Below, piece after piece: positions 1 through 11,654 of a DNA stretch of 64,000 bases. Location: the NCBI RefSeq assembly GCF_024166365.1, contig NC_064823.1, positions 17,540,924 to 17,604,923 of the forward strand. The letters are read 5' to 3'. The translations under genes and the position numbers were made by a program. Every line of letters starts with the position of its first letter. The first letter of the stretch is position 1. Under the pieces are notes generated by a model. It saw nothing but the letters and a program-made list of their open reading frames with translations. It ran no database searches and was not told the DNA's origin. This DNA comes from Elephas maximus indicus. Its lineage: Eukaryota > Chordata > Mammalia > Proboscidea > Elephantidae.

Positions 1-1543
1 GCACTGGTTAACCAAGTTGTACACATTGTACCACATTCACTGTAACTTTAGAAAGAAATTCCACTTTGTGGAACACTCAAGAGATCTGAGATTATTCAGG
101 TAAGAATTGATTTATAAAAATGTACATACTTTGACTTTATATTTGATGCCAACTGATTATACTAGAAGTAATAGCACTCCGAGCAGTAGTTATTGAACAC
201 AAAACAATAAAGGTTATTGTACCGATATTAAATTCTTCCATTATTAGACTGAAAGTCCTACTGAAAGCCCTGTATCTGTCAATTCTTTGATTTCATCATG
301 ACTATTTAGGTTCTCCATTGAGGACAGGTTATACCTGTCACCAGTTAAAGATTTCTCCTGCCTTATAGGCATAATATATACAGAAGCCATCAAAGAAAGG
401 GGAACTTTTAACTGCAATAATAAATAAAAGTATGTAAAATACTATATTTGGTCTTGGAATGTTTTGTAAAAAATTATGAACTTCAGCCAAATTTTTGCTG
501 AAGACTGGTTGTGAAAATTGAAAAGTATTAGTAAATGCTTTGTGTGTTTTTATGTAAAATATTTTCTAAACAAAAATTTGTTAAAAGTAGTATGTCATCT
601 GTAGTAAATTGATAAATATATGAATCATTTGAGCCTAAAGTTCAATAATAAATCTACATTTGTGAATATAGAAGCCCTAAATATCCATGCAGTAAAAATT
701 ATGCACCCTGTTGAGAAAAATGGGTAATTTTGTGTTTTGGACTTGAAATAAACAGTGTTCTGTAGATAATTCCTCGATTTCAGTTAAGTGTTTCTCATTC
801 TCAGTTTGATGGACAATCTTTGCAGAAGGGGATGGGAATTGGGGTGGTGACATTGTCAACTGTTACATCCCCCTTAGCAGTATTACCTGATGATTTGAAC
901 CACTTGACTCTTGGGCCCCAGTCCAAACCTGTCACCGGCTGATCCAGAATCTAGAGAGAATGGGCCTCAGAATCTTACTTGTAAGGAGCACTTTGGCTCA
1001 TGCTTAGAGTCAGGCACATGTGAGGAACATTTGCACTAATCTTTCCAAGTTACGGTGTCTCACCCCTTGAGATGGAACTTACTTATAGGTAATATTGGTC
1101 TGATTCCCTGTGTTTGGCTTTGTATCATTCCCTAAATTTCCTTTGGGTTTCTGAATCCCAGCCCTGGATTTGTTGCAGATACTTAAAAATCAGAAGATTT
1201 CACATTAAAAAAAAAAAAAAAAAACTACTATGTGACTTCAAAAAATAACTAATTTTTCATTTTCTTTAGATTTTTATCTTTTGATAGCATCTCTAAGTTG
1301 GCACATCTCCCACATCTATCCTGTGTGTACTAGCAAGTGTCTTTGCATTCGGAAATGAACCCATTCAGATACAGATCAAGTTTTTAAAACCTTGACTACA
1401 GTGCTAAGGATGTTTATGCTCCCGAACAGTATCCTACCTGACTTTCCGAGATTTGCAGAATTCTATACTACAACTCTACGCAAAATCTAGAGAAAATTTG
1501 TTCCCTAGAAGATTTGATAATTAGACTCCTTGTATCCAAGTAT
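1..1543. other. No gene identified; AT-rich, UTR-like left edge
   Basis: No supported reading frame. Several AATAAA-like motifs (around 420-428 and 645) are compatible with a plus-strand 3' UTR ending in the first ~700 bases. A poly(A) run sits at 1206-1224. I recognise no repeat family here. Confidence 0.3.
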
Positions 1544-1750
1544 AGGAGCCCTGGTGGCGCAGTGGTTGACTACTAGCCTGTTAACTGAAAGGTCAGCAGT
1601 TTGAACCCACCAGCCACTCTGCAGGACAAAGACATGGCAATCTGCTTCTGTAAAAATTACAGCCTTGGAAACCCTATGAGGCAGTTTTACTCTGTCTTAT
1701 AAGGTCACTATGAGAATCGACTTGACAGCAACGGGTTTGGTTTGGTTTCG
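1544..1750 (+). mobile_element. AfroSINE, long form, full length with TSD
   Basis: It starts with a tRNA-like head (GGAGCCCTGGTGGCGCAGTG, box A-like), carries a body with GGAAACCCTATGAGGCAG, and ends GACAGCAACGGGTTTGG. GTATCCAAGTAT (1532-1543) and GTATCCAAATAT (1751-1762) form a 12 bp target-site duplication with one mismatch. Confidence 0.93.
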
Positions 1751-1762
1751 GTATCCAAATAT

Positions 1763-2887
1763 TCCATTTACCTGTATCAACTGAAAAATGCAACAGATTA
1801 CTAGAAATGCATGCCATTGGCATGTTAACACAAATTGTACATTCTGACAACTTTAATAGCTCAGAATAAGCTGACAAGAATTTCTGTAAGTTGCTTTGAG
1901 CATATTGGAAATAAGCAGTCATTGAGTATTATAGTGATGATTCTTCCCCTCTTACTTAAAGTAATAAAAGCCTAAAAGGTAGCTTTTAAGTATATATGGT
2001 ACACAAATATCAGCTTTTAGTTCGGTAGATCTTAATCACAGAGATTATGATCTGTTTGTTGGGGTGTGACAAGTTCAAGTGAAAACGACCCAACTTTATT
2101 TTCTTTAGGCAAGAAAGCCTCTTTTCTAGGCAGTATGAGGAGACCCTGGGCTGGACATCAGCTTTGTACTTGCTCTGCCATCACTTGTGAATCAAGAGAA
2201 CTTTTGGGCTGTCTGTGACCGCTCTATTCAAGAGAGCACTTGACATACTGTGAACACTGGTTTATCTCAAGAGATTATTTTACTGTGTCCACATAAGACC
2301 CAACTAAACTAAATGAAGACCGATAAATATCTGTACAAGCTGTTAAATATTCTTTGAAAGCATAATTTTAATGATTAGGAAAATAGTATTGTCCCAAATA
2401 CAACTTTTAGCAAAAATGCTGGATACTCTATATATGATATGGTCCCAATTTGGTTTAAAAAAAGTTTTTAAGGAGAGCAACATTTAGAAGGTAAATCCAC
2501 AAAATTTAAAAACAATTATGATTTCGTCTGGTTGTAAAAGTAATACATGCTCATGGTACAGAAAAAGTATAAAGAAAATAAGAATTGACCAAAAATCAGT
2601 TAAGCACAGTTAATCTTTTCCTGAATCCGCAACCCTTTTCTGTATGTATGGGATCGTAGTACAATCTCTTACTCCAAAGCGTCAAGCTCAGGATATTCAT
2701 CCAGCCTTGCTGAACATCACCTGACTTTGTGGAGCCTCGAGTTGAATCCATCGTTTCGCCCCCAGACTTGCTCCTGTTATAGTCTATTAGAGAGCTACGG
2801 CTATGGTCCCCTATTTGTCCTCCTACCTCTTTAATTCTCATCAAATTCATCGTCCCTGTTGACAATCTAAAACAAATTTTACCTGCC
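1763..2887. other. No gene or confident repeat
   Basis: Only short unsupported frames. A stretch near 2510-2600 resembles old LINE sequence but too weakly to name. Confidence 0.3.
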
Positions 2888-3000
2888 TAAAGCAGACTGC
2901 CACATCTTTCTTGTGCGGAGTGGCTGGTGGGTTTGAACCATAGACCTTTTGGTTAGTAGCCAAGTGCTTGAGCCATGGCACCACCAAGCAGTGAGCTCCT
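2888..3000 (-). mobile_element. AfroSINE fragment (head and part of body)
   Basis: The reverse complement contains the GGTCTATGGTTCAAACCCACC B box-like segment and a degraded CAGTGAGCTCCT head. The 3' tail is missing. Confidence 0.8.
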
Positions 3001-3404
3001 ACCTGAAGTCCTTCGTTGGCTCCTTAGCGCCTAAAGAATCAAGACGTGTAGGTCCTCCTCCCGTGTGTGCCTTTTCACCAGTCCCCACTTTACCATCTGC
3101 TACATAAAACTACTTGTAGCTCCCAGAATACACCCCTAGCTACTTCACTGTAATCTCTGGTCTGAATTATACACTCCCCCACACCTTCCCAAACTAACTG
3201 GCTTCCTAGCTGACCAAGTGCCTATGTACCGAAATTGTTTTGCAGCAACTACAGGTTAAAATCTTCATCAAAGGCTTAAAGAGGTAACCAGGGGGAAATG
3301 GAGGGAAGGAGAAGACTCCCGATTTATTTTCCTCTTCTAACTGGAAACACTCAACAATCTTTTGAAATTCCACATAGAGTACTCTCTCCCTTTATACCCC
3401 CATC

Positions 3405-3590
3405 ACAGAGGAGCTCATTGCTTGGTGGTGCCATGGTTCAAGCACTCAACTATTAACCAAAAGGTCTATGGTTCAAACCCACCAGCTACTCTGCAGGAGA
3501 AAGATGTGGCAGTCCGCTTCATTAAAGATACACAGCTTGGAAACCCTGCGGGGTCGCTATGAGTTGGAATCGACTGGACGGCAGCGGTAA
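3405..3590 (+). mobile_element. AfroSINE, long form
   Basis: Diverged head, box B-like GGTTCAAACCCACC, then GAGAAAGATGTGGCAG, GGAAACCCTG and tail CTATGAGTTGGAATCGACTG. A ~20 bp segment of the body (CAGTTCTACTCTGTCC) is deleted. Confidence 0.88.
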
Positions 3591-3799
3591 TTCAGAAAAA
3601 GACAAGTTGAAGTGAGAAGCAAATTTGATCTTCCCAAACTAATATAATAAACATGTAATGAAAACAGAGCAACCCGATAAACTTTCCTGGGAAGGAATGG
3701 CTTCTTTGCACGAAGAGGTCTTCACCTTAACCACAGTGCTAAAGATGAGAAAGGAAGCAAAAGCAAGACAAGATAGGAATAAATCAAATCTAGAAATGA

Positions 3800-4005
3800 A
3801 AGCCACTGGACTGTCACTGCGTCGACTCCTACTCCCGGCAACCCTGTGAATGTCAGAGTAGAACTGTACTCCATTAGGTTTTCTGGCTGATTTTTCAAAA
3901 GTATATCACCAGGCTTTCTTCTCAGACACCTGTGGTGGACTCAAACCTCCAATTTTTCTGTTAGCAGCCAAACACGTTAACCGTTTGCACCACCCAGGGG
4001 CTCCA
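3800..4005 (-). mobile_element. AfroSINE, third subtype (RTE-like body)
   Basis: Antisense copy ending CACCCAGGGGCTCC. Its middle reads TTTTTCAAAAGTATATCACC then AGGCTTTCTTCTC, unlike the other AfroSINE forms and closely similar to the RTE 5' region seen at 9720-9760. Confidence 0.85.
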
Positions 4006-4045
4006 AGAAATGCAAGAACAAGCATTTTCGTTCTGTGTTTCCGAA

Positions 4046-4225
4046 GCTGTGTCTAATGGAAAGAGCTTAAGCCTTGAAGTGCATCTGTTGCCTTCTGATG
4101 ATCTTGAGCAAGTTTCTTAATTTCTCTGAGCGAATTTTCTTCATTTGTAGAACCAAAAACCCCAAACTCATTGCCATTGATTCCGACTCATAGGTAAATA
4201 CCTGTCTTACAGGTGAGAAGATAAA
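4046..4225 (+). mobile_element. MIR SINE fragment interrupted by an AfroSINE piece
   Basis: MIR-like core (GATCTTGAGCAAGTTTCTTA, then AATTTCTCTGAGC) is followed by TACAGGTGAGAAG. It is interrupted at about 4150-4195 by an antisense AfroSINE 3' end (CATTGCCATTGATTCCGACT). Confidence 0.7.
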
Positions 4226-5367
4226 GGCCACTACTTCCATGACATACATTATACACTCAACATCTATTCTTCCTTACCCTACTTTGCAATGCCAGAAAAG
4301 CACTTTAAGTGTCTTTTAGGTGGTATGCAGTTTTTTTCTTATTTAAAGCAACAATCTGAATAAACTTTTGTTAACTAAACTGATAGCCCTAATTAGGAAA
4401 AATGTTCACTAGTTTACCCCACAGTTTATCAGGAAGAAAGTATTATGCATTTAGTAACAGACCATCAGTGCAATGTTAAAGCTCAGAGATAATACCAGGT
4501 TTCCACATTTATTAATATTCTAACATGCCCAATTCATAAATATTTTGAATCTGGACTCATTTGAGAGAGGAGGCTATCCTGGAATCATTTGCATAACTGG
4601 ATACGTCTACAGGTGAGCTGTCAAGGACGGAACTGAGAGCTTTTATTAAATTGTGAAAACACTCCATTAGTCCACTGACTATAGTTACTGCAGAACAGTA
4701 AACGCATTGTGCGTAAGTTAACGATCTTCAGCCAGGAGCAAAATTGAAGATGCCAGGTGACAGCAGTGAGTTCACTGGTGTGTTTGTCGTTTAGCATCAC
4801 AGATGCGTTTACGTTGTTTTAACTGGCCTTTTTTCAGCTGCCACAAAATAGTTCAAAATCACCTCACAACCCAATTTAACACTGTTAAGCAAAATTAGTG
4901 ATCAGAGTGGGTTAGTAAGGTACAAAAGTATTGTGCAGAGGTTTTCCTCAAATGACTGATTAACTGAGTCTCTCACAGCAAATTAAAACTTAAGTCATTC
5001 TAAATGAAAAATCACTAGGCTCACGTATCTCTCACATACATTCTTGAGCAGCTAGAATTTAGTTCAAATTGGAACTTGCTAGTTCCTAATTACATGTATA
5101 TTATGAGATTTCAAAAGTGTTGTTACTAAATTTTTGTAATTAAATAACAAACCTCTTCTTGACTTAGTTCAATACTTGATCTGATATGGCCTCCAGGGCT
5201 TCAGTTTCTGAACTCTAAAAGATATTTCAGCCCTGAAATTGATACGCTTATCACTATTCTTCCAGATTAGATCTGAACAATTTTTCACCTAATCTCTGAA
5301 GTAAGATTTCATCAGATGTCATGAGACTGAGCAAGAGGAAAGATGAACATAATCCCTCTGCTCTCAA
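4226..5367. other. No gene or repeat recognised
   Basis: AT-rich unique-looking sequence without a supported reading frame. Confidence 0.3.
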
Positions 5368-5527
5368 CAAGGAGCCCTGGTGGTGCAGTGGTTAAGAGCT
5401 ACCGCTGCTAACCAAAAGGTCGGCAGTTCGAATCCATCAGCTGCTCCTTGGAAACCCTACAGGGCAGTTCTGCTCTGTCCTTTGGGGTCGCTATGAGTCA
5501 GAATCGGCGCGACAGCAACGGGCTTGG
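5368..5527 (+). mobile_element. AfroSINE, short form, with TSD
   Basis: 160 bp copy: head GGAGCCCTGGTGGTGCAGTG, box B-like CAGTTCGAATCC, body joined directly to CTCCTTGGAAACCC, tail GACAGCAACGGGCTTGG. GCTCTCAA flanks both ends (5360-5367, 5528-5535). Confidence 0.95.
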
Positions 5528-5979
5528 GCTCTCAATGACGCCAAAGTCAATGTGAAATTTAGGTTGAAGGGCATTATCTGGTAATTTCATTCACAATCAT
5601 TTGCACTGATCTCAAGGTTGTTGTTGGTTTTGTTTTGGGTTTTTTTTTACATTTTTAAGTTGGGTTTTTTTAACATTTTTTTAAATTATTTATAAATAAA
5701 TTTAACTACAGAAGTAGCATGAAAGCATTTAATTGGGGGGTGGGAAAACCCTCAAATATTGCAGCCAATGGAATGTCTGAATTGACCTGCTGTACCTCAA
5801 ATTCCTAGTTCCTCTTCAAAGATGACCATGGTTTTGTTTAGTGCATATCTTTGTGACCCTTTTTCTAAGCATTTACATGTACCCGTAGAAATACTGCAGA
5901 GTTTAAGATCCAGCATCTGTAGACAAACTGCCTACACACAAATTCTGACACCCTTCCTCCCCACCCCCCCGCCCCCGTG

Positions 5980-6130
5980 TGATTCTGGACAAGACACTTA
6001 TGCCCAGTTTCCAAATCTGTAAAATGGAGACAATGATAGTAGCCAATTCACAAAACTGTTTTGATTAAATGAGTTAATCTATGTAAAGCACTTAGAATCT
6101 GATGCATAATAAACACTATAAAGTATTAGT
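5980..6130 (+). mobile_element. MIR SINE
   Basis: Core reads TGATTCTGGACAAGACACTT and CAAATCTGTAAAATGGAGAC, with TAAATGAGTTAATCTATGTA downstream, all typical of MIR. A C-rich tract (5955-5975) precedes it. Confidence 0.85.
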
Positions 6131-7132
6131 ATCATTTTCCCCTCCCCTCTTTTTTTTTTAAACATAAATAGCATCCTATTGTATCTCATTTTGCGAACTT
6201 GTTTAACTCGTTAATTTATTTTGGAAATATTTCCATAGTTTTACAGATAAAATCTGCCTCTTTCTTTTTAACTGCTACAAATCTCGTTTTCTATGTAATG
6301 ATCTCAAATAGATCCTTAGTACTTAGAAGAAATATCTACATTTTCCAAAATAGTTTATCCCTTTTTCTATGATTAAATGAACTAAAGTATCTGGGGAGAA
6401 TGCCTTGTAAACTAAAAAGCATTATGCAAATGTTATCTATATGAATGTCCTCAAGGGGCATCAGAGGGGGAAGGAGAGAAGACCCTGCCATCACCTGGGA
6501 CATGCCCCTTGCCACCGTTGGCAGCCCATTCGGCCTTGAGTCTTGCTTGCATTTACTAAGGACACTCACTCGCCAGAGATACATAGCAGTCATTGGCAAA
6601 GCTACCGGACTTTGGCATTCCTATTTCTCCCTCCTCCAGCAACTCCTCACTGCCTTGAGTAAAGCTGCATGTGGTTATTAAAAGAAAGGCAAAGGGAGAT
6701 GAGTGATTAGCAAAACGATAGAAGGTGATGTTTACATTCAGATCTGCTTCCTTGTGAGCTTCCCCTTTGAGAGCTGCCACCTCAGTTCATGCTGTTGGCA
6801 TCCGTCCCCCAGCTGAGCTGGAAGGGGCTGGAGACTGCCCAGGCAGCTTGTGCCTACCACACCTTTAAAGCCTTGTAAGACAGAAGGAGGTAAGAGGTTG
6901 CTGTGGGAGGGCTGAGGAGAGAGTCAGGGAGGGAGCTTCTATCGTCCCAGCATGACTCTCAGGCTGTTCCTTTATAACCACAACACCTGTCACAGGGCCT
7001 GACACAAAGCAGGCATTCAGTACATGTTTGCTGATTGAATAAATGAATCAATTACACCTTTACTTGCCATAGCAGGAGAAAGCATATGTCAGTTTTTAAA
7101 AGATGGGGGAGGGGCTCTATCAGCAAAATACC
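6131..7132. other. No gene; short L2/MIR3-like end near 6990-7050
   Basis: The only recognisable part is GGGCCTGACACAAAGCAGGC followed by a TGAATAAATGAATCA end, typical of an L2 3' terminus. The two overlapping short frames around 6336-6780 show no domain. Confidence 0.4.
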
Positions 7133-7336
7133 CAACCAGTTGCCATCAAGATGATTACCACACATGGGGATGCCAGCTGTGCCAGAAGCGAACTGTGACC
7201 CACAGAGCCTTCAGTTGCTGGTTTTTCAGAAGGAGATCACCGGGGCTTTCTTCTCAGATACCTCTGGGTGGACTCAAGCCTCCAACCTTTTGGTTAGTAG
7301 CCGAGCCCTTAACCGTTTGTACTATCCAGGGACTCT
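7133..7336 (-). mobile_element. AfroSINE, third subtype
   Basis: Antisense, with AGCCGAGCCCTTAACCGTTT and body GGTTTTTCAGAAGGAGATCACC. Same RTE-like middle as the copies at 3800 and 23560. Confidence 0.85.
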
Positions 7337-7744
7337 GCTAGCAAAAAAGAAGAACCACTAAGAGTAAGATAATTGTGTGAGGGAAAAAAAAATTTTTTTT
7401 TCTTTTTAAGTGTGGTAAAGTGAGCATACCAGAAGGAACAAAAACATCTAGAAAGGATAATGATTTGCTGATGGGTACTTTAACAACCTGAAAAGACATG
7501 GCTCACTTCCAGCAACGGTTTACTTTGGTGCCTGTGATAGAAATCCATTCGTCAAGGTCTGGTTCCTAAACGGCAGTGAGCAGGGCTCCACAAAGGAGAG
7601 CCTGGAGGCTGCGGAAAGAAGGCCCCCATTCCCTTCCAGGCCAGACTCCAGGAACTTTTTCCTTTTGTAGATTCATCCTCGGAAGAACTCTTCCGCTCTC
7701 GTTTTACCTCACACTGTTACCAGAATAAGGTTCTTGCCTCTCAC

Positions 7745-8333
7745 TGGTCAAGAATGAGCCCAAGGCAAGCACATAGTTTTCCACATGAGCAAAGCTTTAT
7801 TGAAGAGGCTTGCAAGCGGAGAAGAGGAGGGCCTAGAGCAACGCTTACGCTCAACTCACAGAACAAGAGATGGCCCTGAGTTTTTAAAAGTTCTTGGGCG
7901 GGAAAAGATTCATGTTTATTCACAGACACAGGTGGGGCTATGTTAACTAAGGTGCAGGAGCAGCAGCTTTCCAAGATGGCTCCCGTCTCGGAGGCCTCTG
8001 GTATTTGTAGCAGGACTTACCATGGGGTGTTGCCCCTGCGCTGTCTCTCGCTCCCCGGGTTGGATTCCCTGGCTGGCGCTGTAGCCCCTCCCTGTCCGTG
8101 GTGGAAGGTCACACAGCAGTCACAGGTGGATGTTCTGAGCATGTCCCTGGGCCTGGTTTTCTCCAGCTGTTTCTGAAAGGCAACTTTAAGAAGTTTGTGG
8201 GCTATTTTTAGATACCTGCCCCACTGTTTTGGGGAATGGCTTTGTTTCTGCACCCTGGACCATTTCTTGTTATTTCGTTTGCAGGTTTGGGGGCCCATCT
8301 GTTCACTGTCTTACTAACTCTCTAGGTTCCACA
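7745..8333 (-). mobile_element. Solo LTR of an endogenous retrovirus
   Basis: On the minus strand it begins TGTGGAACC and ends TGACCA. It contains a poly(A) signal in CTTCAATAAAGCTTTGCTCA. Flanks CTCAC (7740-7744) and CTCAA (8334-8338) look like a short target-site duplication with one mismatch. No internal viral genes are present. The short frames on both strands here are by-products of the LTR. Likely ERV1-like, but the family is not named. Confidence 0.7.
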
Positions 8334-8419
8334 CTCAACCCCCTATTACCTCCCTAATAGTATAGCCTACTTCTCTTTTACTTGCTTCTCCTCTAACCAC
8401 ACCAGTCTCTTTGCTGTTT

Positions 8420-9940
8420 CTCAAACAGTCACCCTCTAATCTCAGGGCCTTTGCTCCCTGTCTTAACACCACCAACACTTCATTCTCAAAAGAAAGGTTC
8501 TCCCTCCTGGACTTTCTCAGCACCACCCTCCCCTGGGTTTCCACCTATCCCTCTGTCTTCCCCTCCTCAACAGTCCTCGTGGCTTCTTCTTCAGCCAACC
8601 CTTAAGAACAGCTGCACTCCAGAAAACAGTATTCTCGGGCCTCTTCTTTCCTCACCCACCTTTATTTGGCTCTAGCCGTCATCTTTGCACTAATGGCTCT
8701 TCCTGAGCGCAAATCTGTGGAGCCCGTTGTTCACTGAGCACCTCCTCTTGGATGGACCCCAGGCACATTCAGTTCAGTCAAGAGAACCCATTAGCTTTCC
8801 TGCTAAGCCTGTTCCTTCTACCACCTTCCCAGTGGTCAACCTCATTGTCCTCCATCACTCAAGCCAGAAGCCCAGCATTTTCCTTGGCCCCTGCTCTCTC
8901 TTCCACACACAGTTACCCACCCAGCCCTGCCAAATATAATTCTAAAATGCTTCTCCAATTCTCAACCTCCCACTCACTCCCAGGGATCTCGTTTCTTCCA
9001 GCTTCACAGTCTTTTGCATTCTCTTAAACACATTTTTGAACAGATCTCTCCACTGACAAAATGATTTTCCTTTCAATGGTTCCCCTTCCCCAGAGACAAA
9101 ATGCATGCTGTTAGCATATATTGAAGGCCCTTCATAATTTGGCCCTTGCCTGACTCACCTAATCTACCATGTGCTCTCTCTTGCCTCTGTGCTTTTGTAC
9201 ATCTCATTCCATCTTCCTGGAATTCTCTTTCCTTTTGCCTAGCTAAATCCTATTTTTCTTTCAAGACTGAATCCAAGCATTCTTCCCTCCAGGAAACACT
9301 ACTCCTGCCAGCCCTCCTGGGTGAGCTGTGCTTCCTCTGTGCTCCCTTGGCTTCCTTGCCTAGCCCTGTGAGTGCATGACCACACTGCATTATCAGCATC
9401 TGTCTATGTGTCTCTCTTTTCTCTCCTCTCACTCAACCCATAGCATGAGCTCTTAGGAGAAGAAATTGGGTCTTAATTATCCTTTTCTTTTTAGTCCCTA
9501 GTACAGTTGCTGTTGTTAGTTGCCATTGAGTCAGCTCCAACTCATGGTGACCCTATGTACAAACAGAACAAAACATTGCCCAATCCTGTGCCATATTCAT
9601 GATCATTGGTATGCTCGAGTTCATTGTTGCAGTCGCTGTGTTTTTTCAGTGCTTTCCAACCTAAGAGGCTCATCTTCCAGCTCTGGATTGGACAATATTT
9701 TTTTGTGATCCATAGAGTTTTCACTGGCTAATTTTCAGAAGTAGAACACCAGGCTTTTCTTCCTAGTCTTAGTCTGGAAGTGCCACTAAAACCTGAGCAC
9801 CATGGGTGACACTGCTGGTATTTGAAATACTGGTGTCAGAGCTTCCGACATCACAGCAACACGCAAGCTACCACAGTACAAGCTGACAGACTGGTGGTAG
9901 CCCAGTACAGAATCTAATCATAAATATTAATGAATGAATG
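8420..9940 (+). mobile_element. L2 LINE 3' end, split by an RTE-derived element
   Basis: The best-matching part runs from about 9100: AGGCCCTTCATAATTTGGCC, CTGGAATTCTCTTTCC, CTTTCAAGACTGAATCCAAG, then TCCCTAGTACAG. After the insert at 9507-9900 it resumes CCCAGTACAG and ends ATTAATGAATGAATGG, the usual L2 terminus. The part before 9000 is weaker. The overlapping short frames are not genes. Confidence 0.7.
9507..9900 (-). mobile_element. Non-autonomous RTE derivative (5' end joined to 3' end)
   Basis: 394 bp, flanked by CCTAGTACAG (9497-9506) and CCCAGTACAG (9901-9910). Read on the minus strand, it opens with RTE 5' sequence (GTGGTAGCTTGCGTGTTGCT) and runs to GATGAGCCTCTTAGGTTGGA. It then jumps to the RTE 3' end, matching the last codons and tail of the RTE copy at 34874, and stops in GCAACTAACAACAGCAA. 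Reverse transcriptase is absent. A second copy lies at 38309-38676. Confidence 0.85.
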
Positions 9941-9972
9941 GTTTCAGCTGAATTAGGTCCATCCTTAAACTA

Positions 9973-10188
9973 AGGATCCCTGGTGGCACAATGGCTAAAG
10001 CACTCACCTGCTAACCAGAAGGTTGGCAGTTCAAGCCCGCTAGCCTGCTCCAAGGGAGGAAGATATGGCAGTCTGCTTCCATAAAGATTTACAGTCTTGG
10101 AAACCCTATGGGGCAGTTCTACTTTGTCCTATAGTGTCGCTGAGTCAGAATCAACTCAATGGCAATGGGTCCTTTTGTATTGTTTTTA
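9973..10188 (+). mobile_element. AfroSINE, long form
   Basis: Head GGATCCCTGGTGGCACAATG, body GGAAGATATGGCAGTCTGCT, tail TCAACTCAATGGCAATGGGT. CATCCTTAAACTAA before and AATCCTTAGATTAA after are a probable target duplication. Confidence 0.9.
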
Positions 10189-10201
10189 ATCCTTAGATTA
10201 A

Positions 10202-11654
10202 CCCTAGAAACATAAGAACCCCTTAGGTGCTCCAAAAGGCATACGGCCTGAGGCGAGACTGACTCCAGCTTTTTCCAGGGCAAACCTACCTTTGTGAGGC
10301 TGGGTCAAAACTAAGCCAGCCTGTGAATCTTTTATAAACTGGGGACCAGGGAAGATCCTCCTAGGGCATTTTGGCATTTTTCCATCCACCGAGCTGGAAA
10401 GTACTCCTTATCCTTAACCAGATGGTCTTTGGACTGATATTTCCTTCCAGTCACATGTCTGAGATGATGCAATTGTGTTCCAGAGGTTATAAGAGAAAAG
10501 TTGCTGGCAATCGTATCTGAAAGAGTCAAAGCCTTGCTTCTGTTTATGTGGCAAAGGTTTTCACAACAGTCGACTTCTGAAGAAGTATACATACAGCTTG
10601 CCTGACAGGCCACCATGGGAGACAGAGCACAAGCCTGTGGTCAGGTGGAAAACACTGCCCTTTGAAAGAATAACATCAGACTCAGCACACTCTCCCAGGA
10701 GGCCACAGAATGGCAAACATATACCACGATCTATAAGAAATAAGAGCAGAAATCTGAGTCCCGGTGAGAGTTTCCAAATGGGTCACAAGGCTAAATGAAT
10801 GATGTATTTCTTCATCCAAATGTAGCGGGTAAAGCAACAGGATGGAATGTTCCATTGGGTCCAGCAAGAATATTGACCTTTTCATTATTTAGGAATGGTG
10901 CCATAAATGTGTTGACTAAGAGTCATGTTGAAAGTTAAAATGATATACTATCAAATGATTGCTTCCCTTGCTTTCCACAACCTGCAGTGCTCATATTTGT
11001 CTAACTTGGTTGGCAGAAGGGAGGCCAACAGCAAATTAGGGGATCCAAATCCATCCCCTTCAAGATCTCAGACCTTCCAGAACATCTTGAGGAGGACAGG
11101 GCTGCAACTTCAAATGAAGCAACTTCAAGAGAAGAAAGAGGCCAGAAGAGCATTTTTTCGAATGAAGGTTTCTTGTCCTGACTTCATTCGTAGGAGCTCA
11201 GACTTACTTTCCCAGTGAGATCACAAGAACTGAGTTGTAAACTCCAAACTCTAAACTTAGACTCTTCAGACGATGTTACCATCCTTCTCATAAAGGTCTT
11301 ACACATTGGGGCCTTAGATTAATTATGACCCTAACCTATTCAAAAGCTATATTCTTTATTTGTCACCTTAGACAAAGTGGGGACTAAGTTTATGGGGCTC
11401 TAAAATGGGCTGTTGAAGCAGCCGGAAAAAAACTCCATGAAAAGAGTCGGGCAGACACTGTCCGTCTCTGGAAGCTCTAGGACCTCTTGGAACTACTGTG
11501 TCTCACAAGAGCATCAAAAACTTTGTTGAACATAGCCACTATGGTTATGGAACAGGTACAAATTCAAACCATATACTCAGGAATGTAATATGTCAATTTT
11601 TCTTCCCTTTCCTATAACTCAACTCAACCTCTATTTTGAACTTTTGTTTCCTTT
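10202..11654. other. No gene or repeat recognised
   Basis: Several frames of 60-97 codons overlap on both strands without a domain, splice context or composition suggesting coding. Confidence 0.3.

Noticed and set aside
5368-5450. tRNA gene candidate
   Set aside because: The A and B box-like sequences belong to the SINE head; no cloverleaf with an acceptor stem is evident.
8017-8298. 93-codon minus-strand frame
   Set aside because: Lies wholly inside an ERV LTR and ends at LTR features.
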